Source of the DNA: Chloranthus sessilifolius
Taxonomy: Eukaryota > Streptophyta > Magnoliopsida > Chloranthales > Chloranthaceae
Length of the DNA stretch: 64,000 nt
Direction: 5' to 3'
NCBI GenBank assembly: GCA_021018995.1
Contig: CM037589.1
Coordinates: forward strand, 13,283,001-13,347,000
Both the position numbers and the translations under genes were made by a program. Position 1 is the first letter of the stretch; each line of letters starts with the position of its first letter. Of the stretch, positions 10,840 to 22,726 are shown piece by piece. The notes below the pieces were generated by a model that was not told the DNA's origin, did no database searches, and worked only from the letters and a program-made list of their open reading frames with translations.

Positions 10840-12587
10840 TGATGAGTAGTGAAATATGATGATATTTCACTCTTAAATACCTACATTTAGCTATCCAATA
10901 AAGGCTATATGATGAGAATTATTAGATTTGAAGTATTTCAGGTAAATACAATCCAAGTGCATAAAACAGCCCAAGAATCCCGAAAATAATGTCAAAACAT
11001 TGCAACCTTGGGTCATCGAGAACTTAGTGCAACTTGCAGCTCAATTTGAACCTTTAAGACATCAGAATCATGAAATTTCTAAAACACAAACATTGTAGAG
11101 CTTTTCGTCATCTTTCTAATGTTTTAAGAATCATATCAATCCGAATTCGGAGTAGAAAGTTATGGCCGAAATACTGAGGCAGTGTCTAATGTAAAGTTGA
11201 GCAGGAGTTCGTCGATCAAGCGACCGAAATGATGGAATTTGAGACAGAAAGGACTTCTTAATGCAGATTTTTAAGGAGTCGATTGATCGACTTCCTCTAG
11301 TCGATTGATCGACCCTGACAGTTCGAGTTAGGAAAGCTGCGCAACTTGGAGAGTATTTAAAGCCAAACCAACAACACGAGAAGAGGGCTAGATTAGATTT
11401 TTACTTTTGATAGCTAGACGTAGAGATAGAGATTTTTATTCTTTTTTTGAGAGTTTTGTTCCTGTAATCTTTTCAGCATTCCTTTCTTCAATTTATTATT
11501 TTTGTTCAGCTGATTCCTAATTTAAATTTAAAGATTAGTAGAGAGCATTGTTAATTTCGTTTCTGAAGATCATCGTACTTGTGGATCAAAGAATTTTTAT
11601 TGAAGGTTGAGGTATTTTTAATTAATTAAATTGATATTATTTTTCCTTCCTTATTTATTTATGTCATTTAATTACAATATGTGTGGCTAATTTCTTAGAG
11701 ATGGAGATCTAATGATTCCCATCCGAGGGATGTACTTCTAATAATATAAATCTAGGATTAAAATATGAGGTTTTATTTTATGGTTGTTATGTTATCACGA
11801 ACGGATGAAATCCCCGCCACTAACTGGGATCGAGTGTGCCGAGCCATACCCTGGATCTCAGATCTGTGACGGTAATTTTATCCCAATCATTGTTATATGA
11901 TCTTTTTGCTTTCATCGTGTGGATCTACTTACGATTATGATCCGAGATCGAGTGTGCCGAGCCATGCCCTGGATCTTGGATCTATAATGGTAGTTTATCT
12001 TAATTACTCCCTAATCTGAAATCAAGTGAGTCGAGCCATGCCTTTGATTTCAGATCTATGATGGTATTCTTGTTTGAATTTTACCCACTTTGGGGATGAT
12101 TTTTATTTAAAATCTGAGATCAAGTGTGCCAAGTCATCCCCTTGATCCTAGATCTATATATGGAAATCATCTCTGAAATTAAGTCCTGATTGCAAGGATG
12201 CAACGTGGATCCTATCCGGGTTTTGACCATTTATCTTCCATAAAAGATATTTTTATTCAATGGTATATCTCATAGTTTAATCCTTAGATCTGTATTATGG
12301 AAAGAACAGATCAAAGATGGGAGGATTTAGTATCTTCATATTTACCTTTATTTTTGAATTATCAATTAAGTTTTAGTTTGTAGTCAGTAATTGTCATCTC
12401 ACAAAACCGCCTAAATCATAATATTGGTAGGATACTGTTAGTCTTCGATAGATTTCTTAAATTACTGTCTCATCTTTTTAGATCTTCTAAAATAGTCCTC
12501 GTAGGAACGATCTCGTACTCCGCACCCACTCTATAGAATCTGATTCGTGCATTTGTGAGTAAAACATCACAATTAAAAATCACATCA
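10840..12587 (+). repeat. 3' LTR of the nested LARD-like element
   Basis: 1748 bp, colinear with the 5' LTR. It has a TCGATTGATCGAC palindrome pair at about 11281-11322 and four hairpin repeats at about 11826-12165. Confidence 0.92.
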
Positions 12588-14490
12588 ATTGGCTATGGTG
12601 AAGGAGTCAAGGGTTATAGCTTGTGAGATACACAATCTCACAAAGTGATAGTTGAAAAAGATGTTACTTTCAACGAAGATGAGTTTCCGATGAAAGAAGC
12701 GGAAGACAAACCTCAATCATCTGGTGAACCTCAGGTACAAGTTGATGTTGAAAGGCATGGGCAAGATGAGAAAGATAATGAAGATAGCACAATTTCTCAA
12801 GACTTGCAGTCCCAGGTACCGGTTCAGACTACTTTGAGAAGATCAGAGAGGATGAAGAAACGTCCTAAAAAGTTTAAGGACATGGTTCCTTTAACACTTG
12901 CACTTATCACAGAGAATGGAAAACCAAGCACAGTTCCAGAAGCTCGAGTGGATAGAGATGCAGCAAAGTGGCAGTTAGCTATGGAAGAAGAATGGCAGTC
13001 ACTTTTGAAGGATGAGACTTGGGATCTTATGAAACTTCTTAAAGGGAAGAGAGCCATCGATTGTAAATGGGTCTTTCGAAAGAAAGAAGGTGACAAGAGT
13101 GAAACTCCAAAGTTTAAGGCAAGGCTAGTTGCAAAGGGGTTTTCTCAGAAAGAGGGTATCAATTATAATGAGATATTCTCTTCGGTTGCGAAACACACAT
13201 CGATTCGTACGTTATTGGCAGTAGTTAATCAGAAAGATCTCGAACTAAAACAGATGGATGTGAAAACAGCTTTTCTCCATGGAGATCTTCAGGAAGAAAT
13301 TTATATGAGACAGCCAGAAGGATTTGAAGTAGAAGGGTCAGAATCACTCGTCTGCAGATTAAAGAAATCTTTGTATGGTCTCAAGCAGGCACCCAGGCAA
13401 TGGTACAGAAAGTTTAATTCACATATGTTTGGCATAGGGTATCACAGGGGACAGTATGATTAATGTGTCTACTGAAAAGAGTATGGTAAAGAGGAGAGAA
13501 TCTTTTTAATTCTCCATGTAGATGATATGCTGATAGCGGCAAGAAGCAAGGTTGAAATCAACAAGCTGAAACAATCATTGAGCCAGAAGTTTGAGATAAA
13601 GGATCTTGATTCCCTAAATAAGATCCTGGGTATGAAAATCACGAGGGATTGTGAGAAGAAGAGGCTTTGGCTAACTCAAAGGATTTTTATCCAAAAGCTC
13701 CTTGAGAAATATAATATGAGTGATGTCAAGCCTATATCAACTCCTCTAGCAGAGCATTTTAAAGTCACAAAGAAGATGAGTCCGTCCACACATGAAGAAA
13801 GGGAATATATGAAAAATATTTCATATGCAAATGCCGTTGAAAGTTTAATGTATGCCATGGTGAGTACACGTCCAGATTTAGCACAAGCCTTGAGTGTGGT
13901 TTGGAAATATATGTCAAATCCAGGTAAGGAACATTGGCTTACAGTGAAATGGATATTGAAATATTTGAAAGGTACAGCTGAACATGGTTTAATGTTTAAA
14001 GGTGGAGATACAAGCAAGTTGGATCTTTATGGGTATGTCGATTCCGACTATATTGGTGATCTTGATAAAAGAAGGTCTATCACGGGGTACGTGTTGGTTT
14101 TGGCTGGTGGAGCGATTAGTTGGAAGTCTATGATTCAAAGGATAGTTGTGTTGTCAACAGCAGGGGCCAAGTATATAGCGGCTACAGAAGCGACTAAGGA
14201 AGCCTCATGGCTTAAAGGTTTGGTCAGTAAATTTGGTGAGGTTGATGAGAACACCGATATCTTCTGTGACAGTCAGAGTGTCATTCACCTAGCAAAGAAT
14301 ACATCTTTCATGCTAGAACAAAGCATATAGATGTTCGGTTTCATTTTACCAAGGATATGATAGAAGATGGGAAAATATCGAGTGAGAAGATCGATACGAA
14401 AGAGAACGCAGCGGACATGTTGACCAAGCCGGTTACGCAAAATAAGTTTACGTATTGCCTAAACTTGATTAACACTTGTCGAAGATGTTG
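12588..14490 (+). pseudogene. Reverse transcriptase and RNase H remnant of the Tork-like element
   Basis: After the nested element the host copia continues. An acidic linker comes first, then CKWVFRKKEGD, MDVKTAFLHGDLQEEIYM and [16 protein letters not shown] of the copia reverse transcriptase. HVDDML (near 13520) holds the catalytic Asp pair. RNase H follows with VDSDYIGDLDKRRSITGYV and FCDSQSVIHLAKN. The region is broken and ends just before the purine tract at 14527-14539. Confidence 0.88.
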
Positions 14491-14526
14491 AAGCCCGTTA
14501 GGGCGGTGATGTGGTTAGGGATGAAA

Positions 14527-14539
14527 CCTTGGTGGAGAT
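14527..14539 (+). other. Polypurine tract of the Tork-like element
   Basis: CTTGGTGGAGAT immediately precedes the TG of the 3' LTR. Confidence 0.75.
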
Positions 14540-15236
14540 TGTTGAAGAAGGCTTAATCCCAACCACAGGGGTCAATCGATTGACGTTGAAAAGTCAATCG
14601 ATTGAAGTTGGAAAGTCAATCGATTGACTGATGGGCGGATGCAGATCCGCAAGTTTTACTTTATTGGCTATTTTGGAAGTTTACTTTAGCCAAGGTTTCC
14701 TAATGTGATTAGGAGACTTAATTGGAAGTGTTTTGAATACTTGAAAGTCTTAGAGATTTGGGAAATACGTTTCCAAAAAGGAGCTTGGAGCCTATTTGCA
14801 GAAAGTTCCTCTAGGTATCTAGATAGAGCTTGGTAAAAGTTTCATATGAGAAATCTGTGAGAATACTTTGAGAGAAAAAGTATTGAAGAATAGCTTGGGG
14901 ATTGAAGATCCGATTGAAGCCGTTCTTGTGTCGGAATCATGATTATATTCCGGCAAATCTCTTCTCTATTATTTGAAGGACTGCGTCCTTGGTTTAACAA
15001 CGGATTTGTTGTTAAAGATCGTATTAGATCGTGATTGAGTTTGCACTAGAGAGAAAAGAGTGTGTGTGTTGTAAACATTTATAAAAATAGTGCATATACT
15101 CCCGTGGACGTAGCCCTCAATTGAGTGAACCACGTAAATCTTTGTGTTGTGCGTATGATAAATTTTTGTCTGAATCTTCTTATTTTTTCATATTCATCGC
15201 GATAGAGAGTTCGTAGAGTGGGTAGAATTCCTAACA
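14540..15236 (+). repeat. 3' LTR of the Tork-like element
   Basis: A 697-bp LTR, slightly shorter than the 5' LTR mainly because its palindrome array (14572-14632) has three TCAATCGATTGA units instead of four. Confidence 0.92.
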
Positions 15237-15532
15237 TGATCAGCATTGAAAGTTGTATGTATCTACAAACTGATCTAAGTTGACAGTAAATACCAGATTT
15301 GTACCATGATAAATGTAATTTTGACATTTAACTCAAAAGCAATTTGCAATGAGTGGAGAGGCCGGGGATCTTATAAGAGGAGAAATAAGGCTATGATTAT
15401 TTAATGTGTGAGACTAAACTTACCAATTTACCCTTAGAAGTTCATACCATTTGTACTTGGTGGTACATACATTGGTACCCCTACTTGGGGTACAAATGGA
15501 ATTGTTAACAGTACCGGTGTCGAATTTGAAAC
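15237..15532. other. Spacer with a dispersed-repeat fragment
   Basis: Positions 15351-15420 hold a fragment of the repeat seen at 2450-2590. The last nine bases, ATTTGAAAC at 15524-15532, are the target duplication of the next MITE. Confidence 0.5.
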
Positions 15533-15932
15533 GAGAGCCATTACTTGCACTTGAAAAGTTGCCCCTTGCACCAAATTTAGAGAAAGATTTGGTATTTTTG
15601 GGACATATATATGACATCTGAAAATGCAATCTGGGTCATCTGATTTGGAGTTCCTGATCTATAAATATCTATAAAATTAGAGCAAAACACAATATTTACC
15701 ATATGATCTATTCCAGTCAATTGTTGAATCAGATAATAGCCTTTGACTATATTTAATCATATGATAGAGATTACATTTTATGTTAATCCTTTGCACTTCA
15801 TATCTTTAAATCATGGCTTTCAAATCAAACTACTTTGATGGTGTTTTCACACGGTAGAGGTCACCAAACTTGCAAGCCTTTCTTTTAAATTCGGTGCAAG
15901 GGCCAACTTTCCGAGTGCAAATAATGACTCCC
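15533..15932. mobile_element. Mutator-type MITE, family 1 copy a
   Basis: A 400-bp non-coding element with TIRs of roughly 45 bp (GAGAGCCATTACTTGCACTT at the left, the complement of a GGGAGTCATTATTTGCACTC-type end at the right). It is flanked by an exact 9-bp duplication, ATTTGAAAC (15524-15532 and 15933-15941). Long TIRs and a 9-bp duplication point to the Mutator superfamily. Related copies lie at 31433-31845 and 53363-53729. Confidence 0.88.
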
Positions 15933-16035
15933 ATTTGAAACCATCGTTAACATAAACACTAAATTTGATCTTCATATAACATCATTTAAGTTTTATCATT
16001 AAGGCAAAAATATTCAGATTATCAACAGTTCCACC

Positions 16036-16959
16036 TAGGACTGCAACAGAGCCGACACTACAAAAAAAAAAGGCTATTAGCGAAAGCTATAAATTACCGC
16101 TATTAAAAAAAAATCGCCGCTAATAGTCTTAATAGTTTTTGTGTTAATAGCAGCACTTTTTTACTACAAAAAACTGCCACTAATAGTCTTATTTTTTGTA
16201 GTGCGAGCCAACTCGACGGCTCGGCTCGAAAATGAGAGCCTTTCGTCTCTTAAACTCGTCTCGGGAGCCAGAACTTGAAGTAGAGCTGAGCTTGTAAAGC
16301 TTGGCTTGGCCCGGCTCAGCTTGATTAATAGTAGATAATACTTTTATATATAATCAAATATATTATATATAATTTTGATTTTGATTTTTTTACTTTTTTC
16401 ACTTTATATTAAAATCCATCTTAACGGTTACTTTACAAAGGATAAATATGTAATAAATATATAATCCTTACAATCGTTATTGAAGTTTTTTTTTCTCTCT
16501 CACCCCGCAACTATTAGAGTTTTTTCTCACTCATCTCAATGCACAACTACTGTTACAACAATTGACCACAATTGACCAACCAATCAATATCTACGACTAG
16601 TAAGTATGCTCTTAATCAATATTTAACACATTAAATTTAAAGACATTTTTCTCTGATCAATCCGTTAAACCCAAAAGGACTAAGAGATTAAAAGATATTA
16701 TGGCTTTCATTTATTAAATTTTATTAAAACTTTCATCTATTAAAAAAGAAGATAATGTTTAAAACAATATTAGGAAAAAAAAATTAATAATAAAAACTTA
16801 TTTAACTCGAATATCGGTTTGTCCCAACTCGAGCTCAATGGAGTCGAACTAGAGCTCAAACGTTTCAGGCTCGATGGACTAAGAGCCAAGTTCTAATTAG
16901 ACTCGTATATGGTAGAGGCAAGCTAAAGCTGATCCAAATCGGGCTCGGTTGCAGCCCTA
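16036..16959. mobile_element. hAT-like MITE interrupted by a CACTA MITE
   Basis: The left end TAGGACTGCAACAGAGCCGA and the complement of the right end, TAGGGCTGCAACCGAGCCCG, form inverted ends of the TAGGGNTG type common in hAT elements. Interior TIR-proximal sequence is rich in GGCTCGGCTCGA on the left and its complement on the right (16800-16940). The presumed 8-bp flanks (GTTCCACC, ATTTCAGC) match at five of eight positions, so the duplication has decayed. No coding sequence. Confidence 0.6.
16056..16203. mobile_element. CACTA-type MITE, 148 bp, nested in the hAT-like MITE
   Basis: CACTACAAAAAA at the left and TTTTTTGTAGTG at the right, with perfect 3-bp duplications CGA at 16053-16055 and 16204-16206. 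The interior repeats CCGCTAATAG-type blocks. It sits within the left TIR of the surrounding MITE, so it inserted later. Confidence 0.88.
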
Positions 16960-17862
<903 letters not shown>

Positions 17863-17872
17863 TAATGTTCGG

Positions 17873-18060
17873 GATTATGCGCCCGGGCGTAGAGATATAC
17901 ATCTCTGCATCTATTGATATCGGCGTGACACGTAGCGCATTTTTGTGAAGTGACTCGTATTGATTTATAATCATTTAATCACATTTTAATTAGGGTTACC
18001 TTTCTTTTAAAAAAAGTAGATAACTTTTTTGAAATACTCTGCACCTGACCACGTGGGTAT
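17873..18060. other. Spacer, possibly another TA-anchored fragment
   Basis: Starts directly after the TA tract with GCGCCCGGGCG and a short AGAGATATACATCTCT palindrome. No gene seen. Confidence 0.35.
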
Positions 18061-18089
18061 CAGAACCCCACCAACCTACCTCTTTTCCA

Positions 18090-18990
18090 CTAAAGGGATG
18101 CCAACGCTTCACTACCGCAGTGTCAGTGCTTCTCTCCCGGGGTGCTAGCTATGGATCAAAATCTCGGATTTCCATATCGTATCGTTCAGCCTCAAAACCG
18201 ATACATACCGGTTCTGGGACGATACATTCCGGTATTTTTTCAAAAACAAAAAAACAGAACAAAATGATAATTTGAAAGTATCGGACGATAATTTAAAATT
18301 ATCGTTCGATACGGACGATAATTTGACTATTTTTTAAGGGGACCGAGAAATTTTCAATTCATCATATTGTCCAAGTCCAAAATCGATACGTATCGATATC
18401 AGACGATGTTTTGATCTATGGTGTCAGCGTCTCGCTATCGAGGTGTCAATGCTTCTCTCCTCGAGTGTCAGCACTTCTCTCACAAGGTGTCAGTGCTTCA
18501 CAATCGGGGTGTCAGCGCCTCACCATCGAGGTGTCAGCGCTTCGCTAATATGGTGCCAATTCCTCACTATCGAGATGTCAGCACTTCTCTCCCAGGGTGC
18601 CAACGCCTCGCTATCGAGGTGTCAGTGCTTCGATATCGGGGTGCCAACATCTTGCTATTGAGGCTTCAGCGCTTCGCTACAGGGGTACTAGCGCTTCTCT
18701 GTCTGGGTGACAGCGCTTCGCCTCGTTACCAGAGTATCAGCGCTTTGCTAACGGAGTGTCAACGCCTCACTATTGAGGTACTAGCGCTTCTCTCATGTAG
18801 TATCAGCGCTTCGCTATCAGGGAGCGCCTCGCTATCGAGATATCAGCGCTTCGCTGTTGAGATGCCAACGCCTCGTTATCGGGATGTTAGCGCTTAGCTA
18901 CCGGGGTGCTAGCGCTTCACTATCGAGTTGTCAGTGTTTCTTGCCTGGGTGCCAGCGTTTTGCTATCGAGGTATTAGCGCTGTGCTATGA
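18090..18990. repeat. 22-bp minisatellite, about 25-30 diverged units
   Basis: The unit is close to GTGTCAGCGCTTCGCTATCGAG (shown split: GTGTCAGCGCTT then CGCTATCGAG), repeated head to tail with substitutions and a few indels. It is interrupted by a MITE at about 18151-18418. Because 22 is not a multiple of three, repeats stay open in several frames. The 159-codon frame from 18418 is therefore a by-product, not a gene. Confidence 0.85.
18151..18418. mobile_element. MITE inserted in the 22-bp minisatellite
   Basis: Inverted ends GGATCAAAATCTCGG and (complement of the right end) AGATCAAAACATCG, with the minisatellite resuming on both sides. The CTATG/CTATG context on each side suggests a short target duplication. 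The interior carries GATACGTATCGATATC-like and CGGACGATAA-like blocks. Confidence 0.65.
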
Positions 18991-19394
18991 GGAGCCACAT
19001 TTTTTAATAAAATAAATTTAAAAAAATAAGTCTGACACTTTCTTGAAAAAAAAGGAGAAAAAGAGAAAATAAAGAGACTTATAAAAAAGTCAAATATGAC
19101 AGCTGAAAGGGAATATATCCTTTTAATTATTTTAAAAATTTTAATCCTAATTAGTAAAATAAATCCTATGTCACATGCATAAAATAATTTGGTCGTAGTG
19201 AAATCTCTACTATTCTTTACGCCCATGCGCATTCTCTCCTCATCCACATATGCACATATGAGTATGTTTATATGGCCGTTATGTATTGTTCTTTAAAAGC
19301 TTGGATAAAGGACTTAATGACTGATTCTTATGATCCTATCGGCATAGAAGCTGACACATACTGGCGAAACAGGCAGATATTCAAGTGCTTTTTT

Positions 19395-19400
<6 letters not shown>
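18991..19400. other. Spacer, nothing recognised
   Basis: AT-rich, without repeats or gene signals that I can support. Confidence 0.4.
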
Positions 19401-19443
<43 letters not shown>

Positions 19444-19540
19444 TAATAATAATAAATTGTTGCATTTTTGGTATTTTATTCGATTCCATAATAATAATAA
19501 TAAATTGTTGCATTTTTGGTATTTTATTCGATTCCCTTTC
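19401..19540. repeat. (TA)n tract and a 50-bp tandem duplication
   Basis: A (TA)n tract to about 19437 is followed by two nearly identical copies of an AATAAT-led unit containing ATTGTTGCATTTTTGGTATT (about 19440-19488 and 19489-19537). Confidence 0.9.
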
Positions 19541-19744
19541 TAAAAGAAAGTATTATATCCGGTTCATGTCTTATACATAACAACCAACACGACCTGATTT
19601 TGACCGATATTTGACCTCTTATAATATCAGGATGTATATCGTAACGTAGGGGTTATACCCAATTCATGTCAGCCTATAAGTATGAGATATGCCTATTTTT
19701 AAAACCATGCCTTGGATGGATGAGTATAGAAAATGGTTACCATC

Positions 19745-19907
19745 AAGGATTCAAAAATTGGATTTCGTTTTGGTTTAGATGGGAACCAAAACCGAAATTT
19801 CAGCCAATAACTTCCTACCGTACATTAAAATAAAAAAAAAATGAGTTTTCGTTTCAATTTCGATGGGACCCAAACCGAAACCTTTCGAGTCAAATTTTGA
19901 ACCATGG
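19745..19907. mobile_element. Mutator-type MITE, family 2 copy (163 bp)
   Basis: The left end AAGGATTCAAAAATT mirrors the right end, whose complement is CCATGGTTCAAAATT. The 9-bp flanks GTTACCATC (19736-19744) and TTTACCATC (19908-19916) match at eight of nine bases. Relatives lie at 31094-31244, 41700-41815 and 43399-43575. Confidence 0.7.
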
Positions 19908-19916
19908 TTTACCATC

Positions 19917-20594
19917 ATCTACAGCAATATAGAATTCAAGCTGTGGATAAAGAGGAGCTCATATAAATATCTGGTCATGAACAGCTGCCTTGTCGAAATG
20001 GGCCCCATCACTGACACCAATCTCTTTCTAACTTCCCAACTTGAAAAAGAGAAGAAAATAAAAAAAGAAAGCTGTCAACAACAACATACATGTGTGGTTC
20101 CTATTAAGAATGTTATCAGATTATAAGGCTAGATTTTCTGTGGGCTCTCTCTCTCTCTCTCTCTCTCCTCCCCATAACCCAATCCATTGGCTTCTGCTCG
20201 GTTGTCTCTACTCTGTACACATGCCAACCAGCCCGCCTCCAATAATTGCAAATGGAACCCAACATTTTCCAACCAGAATTTCAGCGTCACAGCAATAATA
20301 AAAAAAGGAAATTAAGATGGGGCTCATCATAAGGGATCATTTTCTTTCCATCTATGGATCCAGAGATAGATTCTCATAGGTGTATGATGTCAAATATATC
20401 CTTTAATTGTTCTGATTTAACTCATATTCCTGCATTATTTACAGCCACTAATGTCCTAGTTTTTTTGGCATGCTGCTTACCCAGATTTGATGCTTTTAAT
20501 AAAGGGGGCGCTGCATCTTCCGCACACATTTTTGCTGCAGGCACACCTACATAACAAAATTATCACTACTAAAGAAAATTTAAACCAACGTCAT

Positions 20595-20629
<35 letters not shown>

Positions 20630-21338
20630 AAATATAGAAACAGATCAATCTCTGGCCTAAATTTTTGGAGTAGAGTGTCACTTTTGGGGGGTCTGTACTT
20701 TTGCCTGAGGTTGAAGAGGACGTGGTCGATGATTTTGGAACCTACTTGCAAAGTTGGAGAAGCCGAAGAGAATGGTCCGAGCTAAGGCAAGAGAAGAAAA
20801 GAGGTGGGGAATTTAGGAAAGGCCGGAGAATTGGAGGCTATTATTTTATTCTTTTCCTTAATTGGCGTGCCAAAGGCATGCATTGGAGTTTAATTAGCAT
20901 CCATGTGCCTTAGCCAAAATGTATGCGGAAGAAGCAGCTCTCTTAAAAATAATAAAGGAAAAAATGTCCAGATTCAAGCCCCGGCTCATGGGGCAGGCAA
21001 CAAAGATGAGATAGGAGTCGAATATCGAAAGATTAATGAGTCCCACACACCATGTCTGTTTCTGAGGTCCCATGAACAGGTAACAAGGCGTTAGAACCAA
21101 CATGGGACCGAAAATTAATGGGTAGTGCACTAGGTCTATTTTAATAGGTGAGGGACCAATCCCTACTTTCAAATATACCAAAGTTTTCTCATCAAAGAAG
21201 AGAAAATGCCACCACTGTAAATAACAAATTGGACCACAGGTACACCTAAAGCCTGACTTTGTGCAGATAAATTATGATGCCAAAAATTACTTAATATGTA
21301 ATAAATGTATGGAAGTCATAAGTCAAACAATATGAAAA
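19917..21338. other. Spacer with two (CT)n tracts
   Basis: (CT)n at about 20144-20167 and 20598-20627. The short open frames across them have no recognisable domain. I see no gene. Confidence 0.5.
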
Positions 21339-21342
21339 CTAA

Positions 21343-21390
<48 letters not shown>

Positions 21391-21500
21391 CAAAAGATTT
21401 GTCCTCTAAAAGAGGACGCTCAAGCGTCCTCCAACGTCCATGTGGAACTCCACTTGGCACTTAATAATTGAGTGGTTACAATCATAGATAATGCTTAAAA
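21339..21500. repeat. (TA)n tract and adjoining MITE fragment
   Basis: (TA)n runs to about 21388. It is followed by a GAGGACGCT/AGCGTCCTC palindrome (21411-21430) and CCATGTGGAACTCCACTTGG, both matching the layout of the element at 17453-17862. Confidence 0.75.
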
Positions 21501-22565
21501 TGGTCAATAAACCCCTAGGAGGCCATGGCAAGGTCTCAAACTCTACCACAGCTACCATTGACTACATTACCACTTATAAATAGAACAGCTAAATTAATTT
21601 ACAGTTACCTAATTTGGCCAAAATCCATAAAACGAGTTGTAACCCTGGTCTGTTTCCATAGTCAAAATAGTGCAGTAAATACACTTGATTTGTTGCAACA
21701 GCAGAAACAATAAACTCATGGTTACAGCTGGAGTTTGAACTCAGTTGGAGATACTTTAGAGGGCTTATGTTTCATTGATATGTACATACTAAAAGCTGGC
21801 CTCATCTCTAGCAAGAATATTTTATTTGGATCATCAAGTGGGAGGTGGTACCATGTTAGTAAGCTGTCTCAAATGATCTGATCGGGATGTTAGTAGCTCC
21901 AATTCTAGTAGATGCCAAGATTTTACCTATTTTCTGCAAAGGCAGCGAGCATTTCAATTATCCTGTGGGGCCATAAGCATCCCATATGTATCTGGTGTTA
22001 GCCTGTTAACATCAGAGAAATGAGTAGTCAAGCAAGGTGTCGACAAGGACCGGAAGCAAATGGGCAGCCACATATGCAAGATGCAAAAAAAGAAAAGATA
22101 AAGATCAGGCCAAAATTAAAATAAGAACAAAACGGTATCCATTACTGGATAGAACAAAAAATTTCAGATAACTACCACAAACGGTATCCATTACTGGATA
22201 GAATTCACTAGCATTTGTAGATAGTTATCCATTCCTTGCTTGCTTCATTGATGTCAAGAAAGATCAAAATAACATAAATTTTAAGAAATTGGTTGAATAA
22301 TAATATCCTTTAGTAAGTCAATATAAAAAAAATTGTAAAAGGAAGATTTCCATTCTCACTAAAGCAACAGCGTGACATAATCGAGAACCCATTAACTTTT
22401 GAAGATAAAAATGACTCATTCTTAAGTTCGCTATTGCTGGTCCCAAGCCTGGATGAGAAAGAAGTGCTGGTGTCAGGTTAATAGCCAGCCGTAAAAAGCC
22501 CCTGCTAAATCCCTACGAAGAGAATTACCCACCCCAAATAGATGAGCTAAGGCTATGATGATGAT
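21501..22565. other. Spacer downstream of the PIF gene
   Basis: No gene is supported. A 23-bp sequence containing TATCCATTACTGGATA is repeated 57 bp apart (about 22132-22154 and 22189-22211). Confidence 0.45.
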
Positions 22566-22576
22566 GAAATCCCTCA

Positions 22577-22592
22577 TTTTTATTTTTATTTG
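22577..22592 (-). terminator. Candidate poly(A) signals of the PIF gene
   Basis: On the minus strand AATAAAAATAAAAATG provides overlapping AATAAA signals about 140 bases after the stop codon. This is plausible as the near-upstream element, but plant signals are loose. Confidence 0.4.
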
Positions 22593-22726
22593 TCACAAAA
22601 AAACAGGGATGTGTACTTTTTTCTTTAATAAAAAATAAGCATATCCATCATAGATAAAGCTAGAAATAATTTGATTATGTACATAACTGTCAAATGGTGC
22701 AGGAGTCATTTTAAAATAACATTGGT

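Larger units (their letters stand above)
5686..12587 (+). mobile_element. Non-autonomous (LARD-like) LTR retrotransposon nested in the Tork-like element
   Basis: Direct LTRs at 5686-7435 and 10840-12587 begin TGATGAG and end CATCA. Exact 5-bp duplications ATTGG flank the element (5681-5685 and 12588-12592). The primer site TTGGCGCCGTTGTCGGGGA and the purine tract GTTTGGGGGTA resemble those of Tat/Athila-related Ty3 lineages and their LARD derivatives. The 3.4-kb interior shows no protease, reverse transcriptase, RNase H or integrase, so movement would have needed enzymes from elsewhere. LTRs differ by about 4-5% by eye. A solo LTR of the same family lies at 36661-38480. Confidence 0.9.
2944..15236 (+). 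mobile_element. Tork/Tnt1-like Ty1/copia retrotransposon, broken, with a nested LTR element
   Basis: Two direct LTRs with TG...CA ends bound the element. The flanks AGATC (left) and TGATC (right) match at four of five bases. A tRNA-Met primer site follows the 5' LTR and a purine tract precedes the 3' LTR. The internal order gag, protease, integrase, reverse transcriptase, RNase H is that of Ty1/copia, and the residues resemble the tobacco Tnt1/Tork group. The element is a fossil: besides the 6.9-kb insertion at 5686-12587 I count roughly six or more breaks in its frames. The LTRs differ by a few percent by eye, so insertion was probably within a few million years. Confidence 0.9.

Noticed and set aside
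18418-18897. 159-codon frame resembling a repeat protein
   Set aside because: It lies wholly in the 22-bp minisatellite, whose period rotates the frame; other frames are open as well and there is no other coding sign.
22380-22510. Possible exon-like sequence downstream of the PIF gene
   Set aside because: Some minus-strand codons look protein-like, but no frame stays open and no splice partners are evident.
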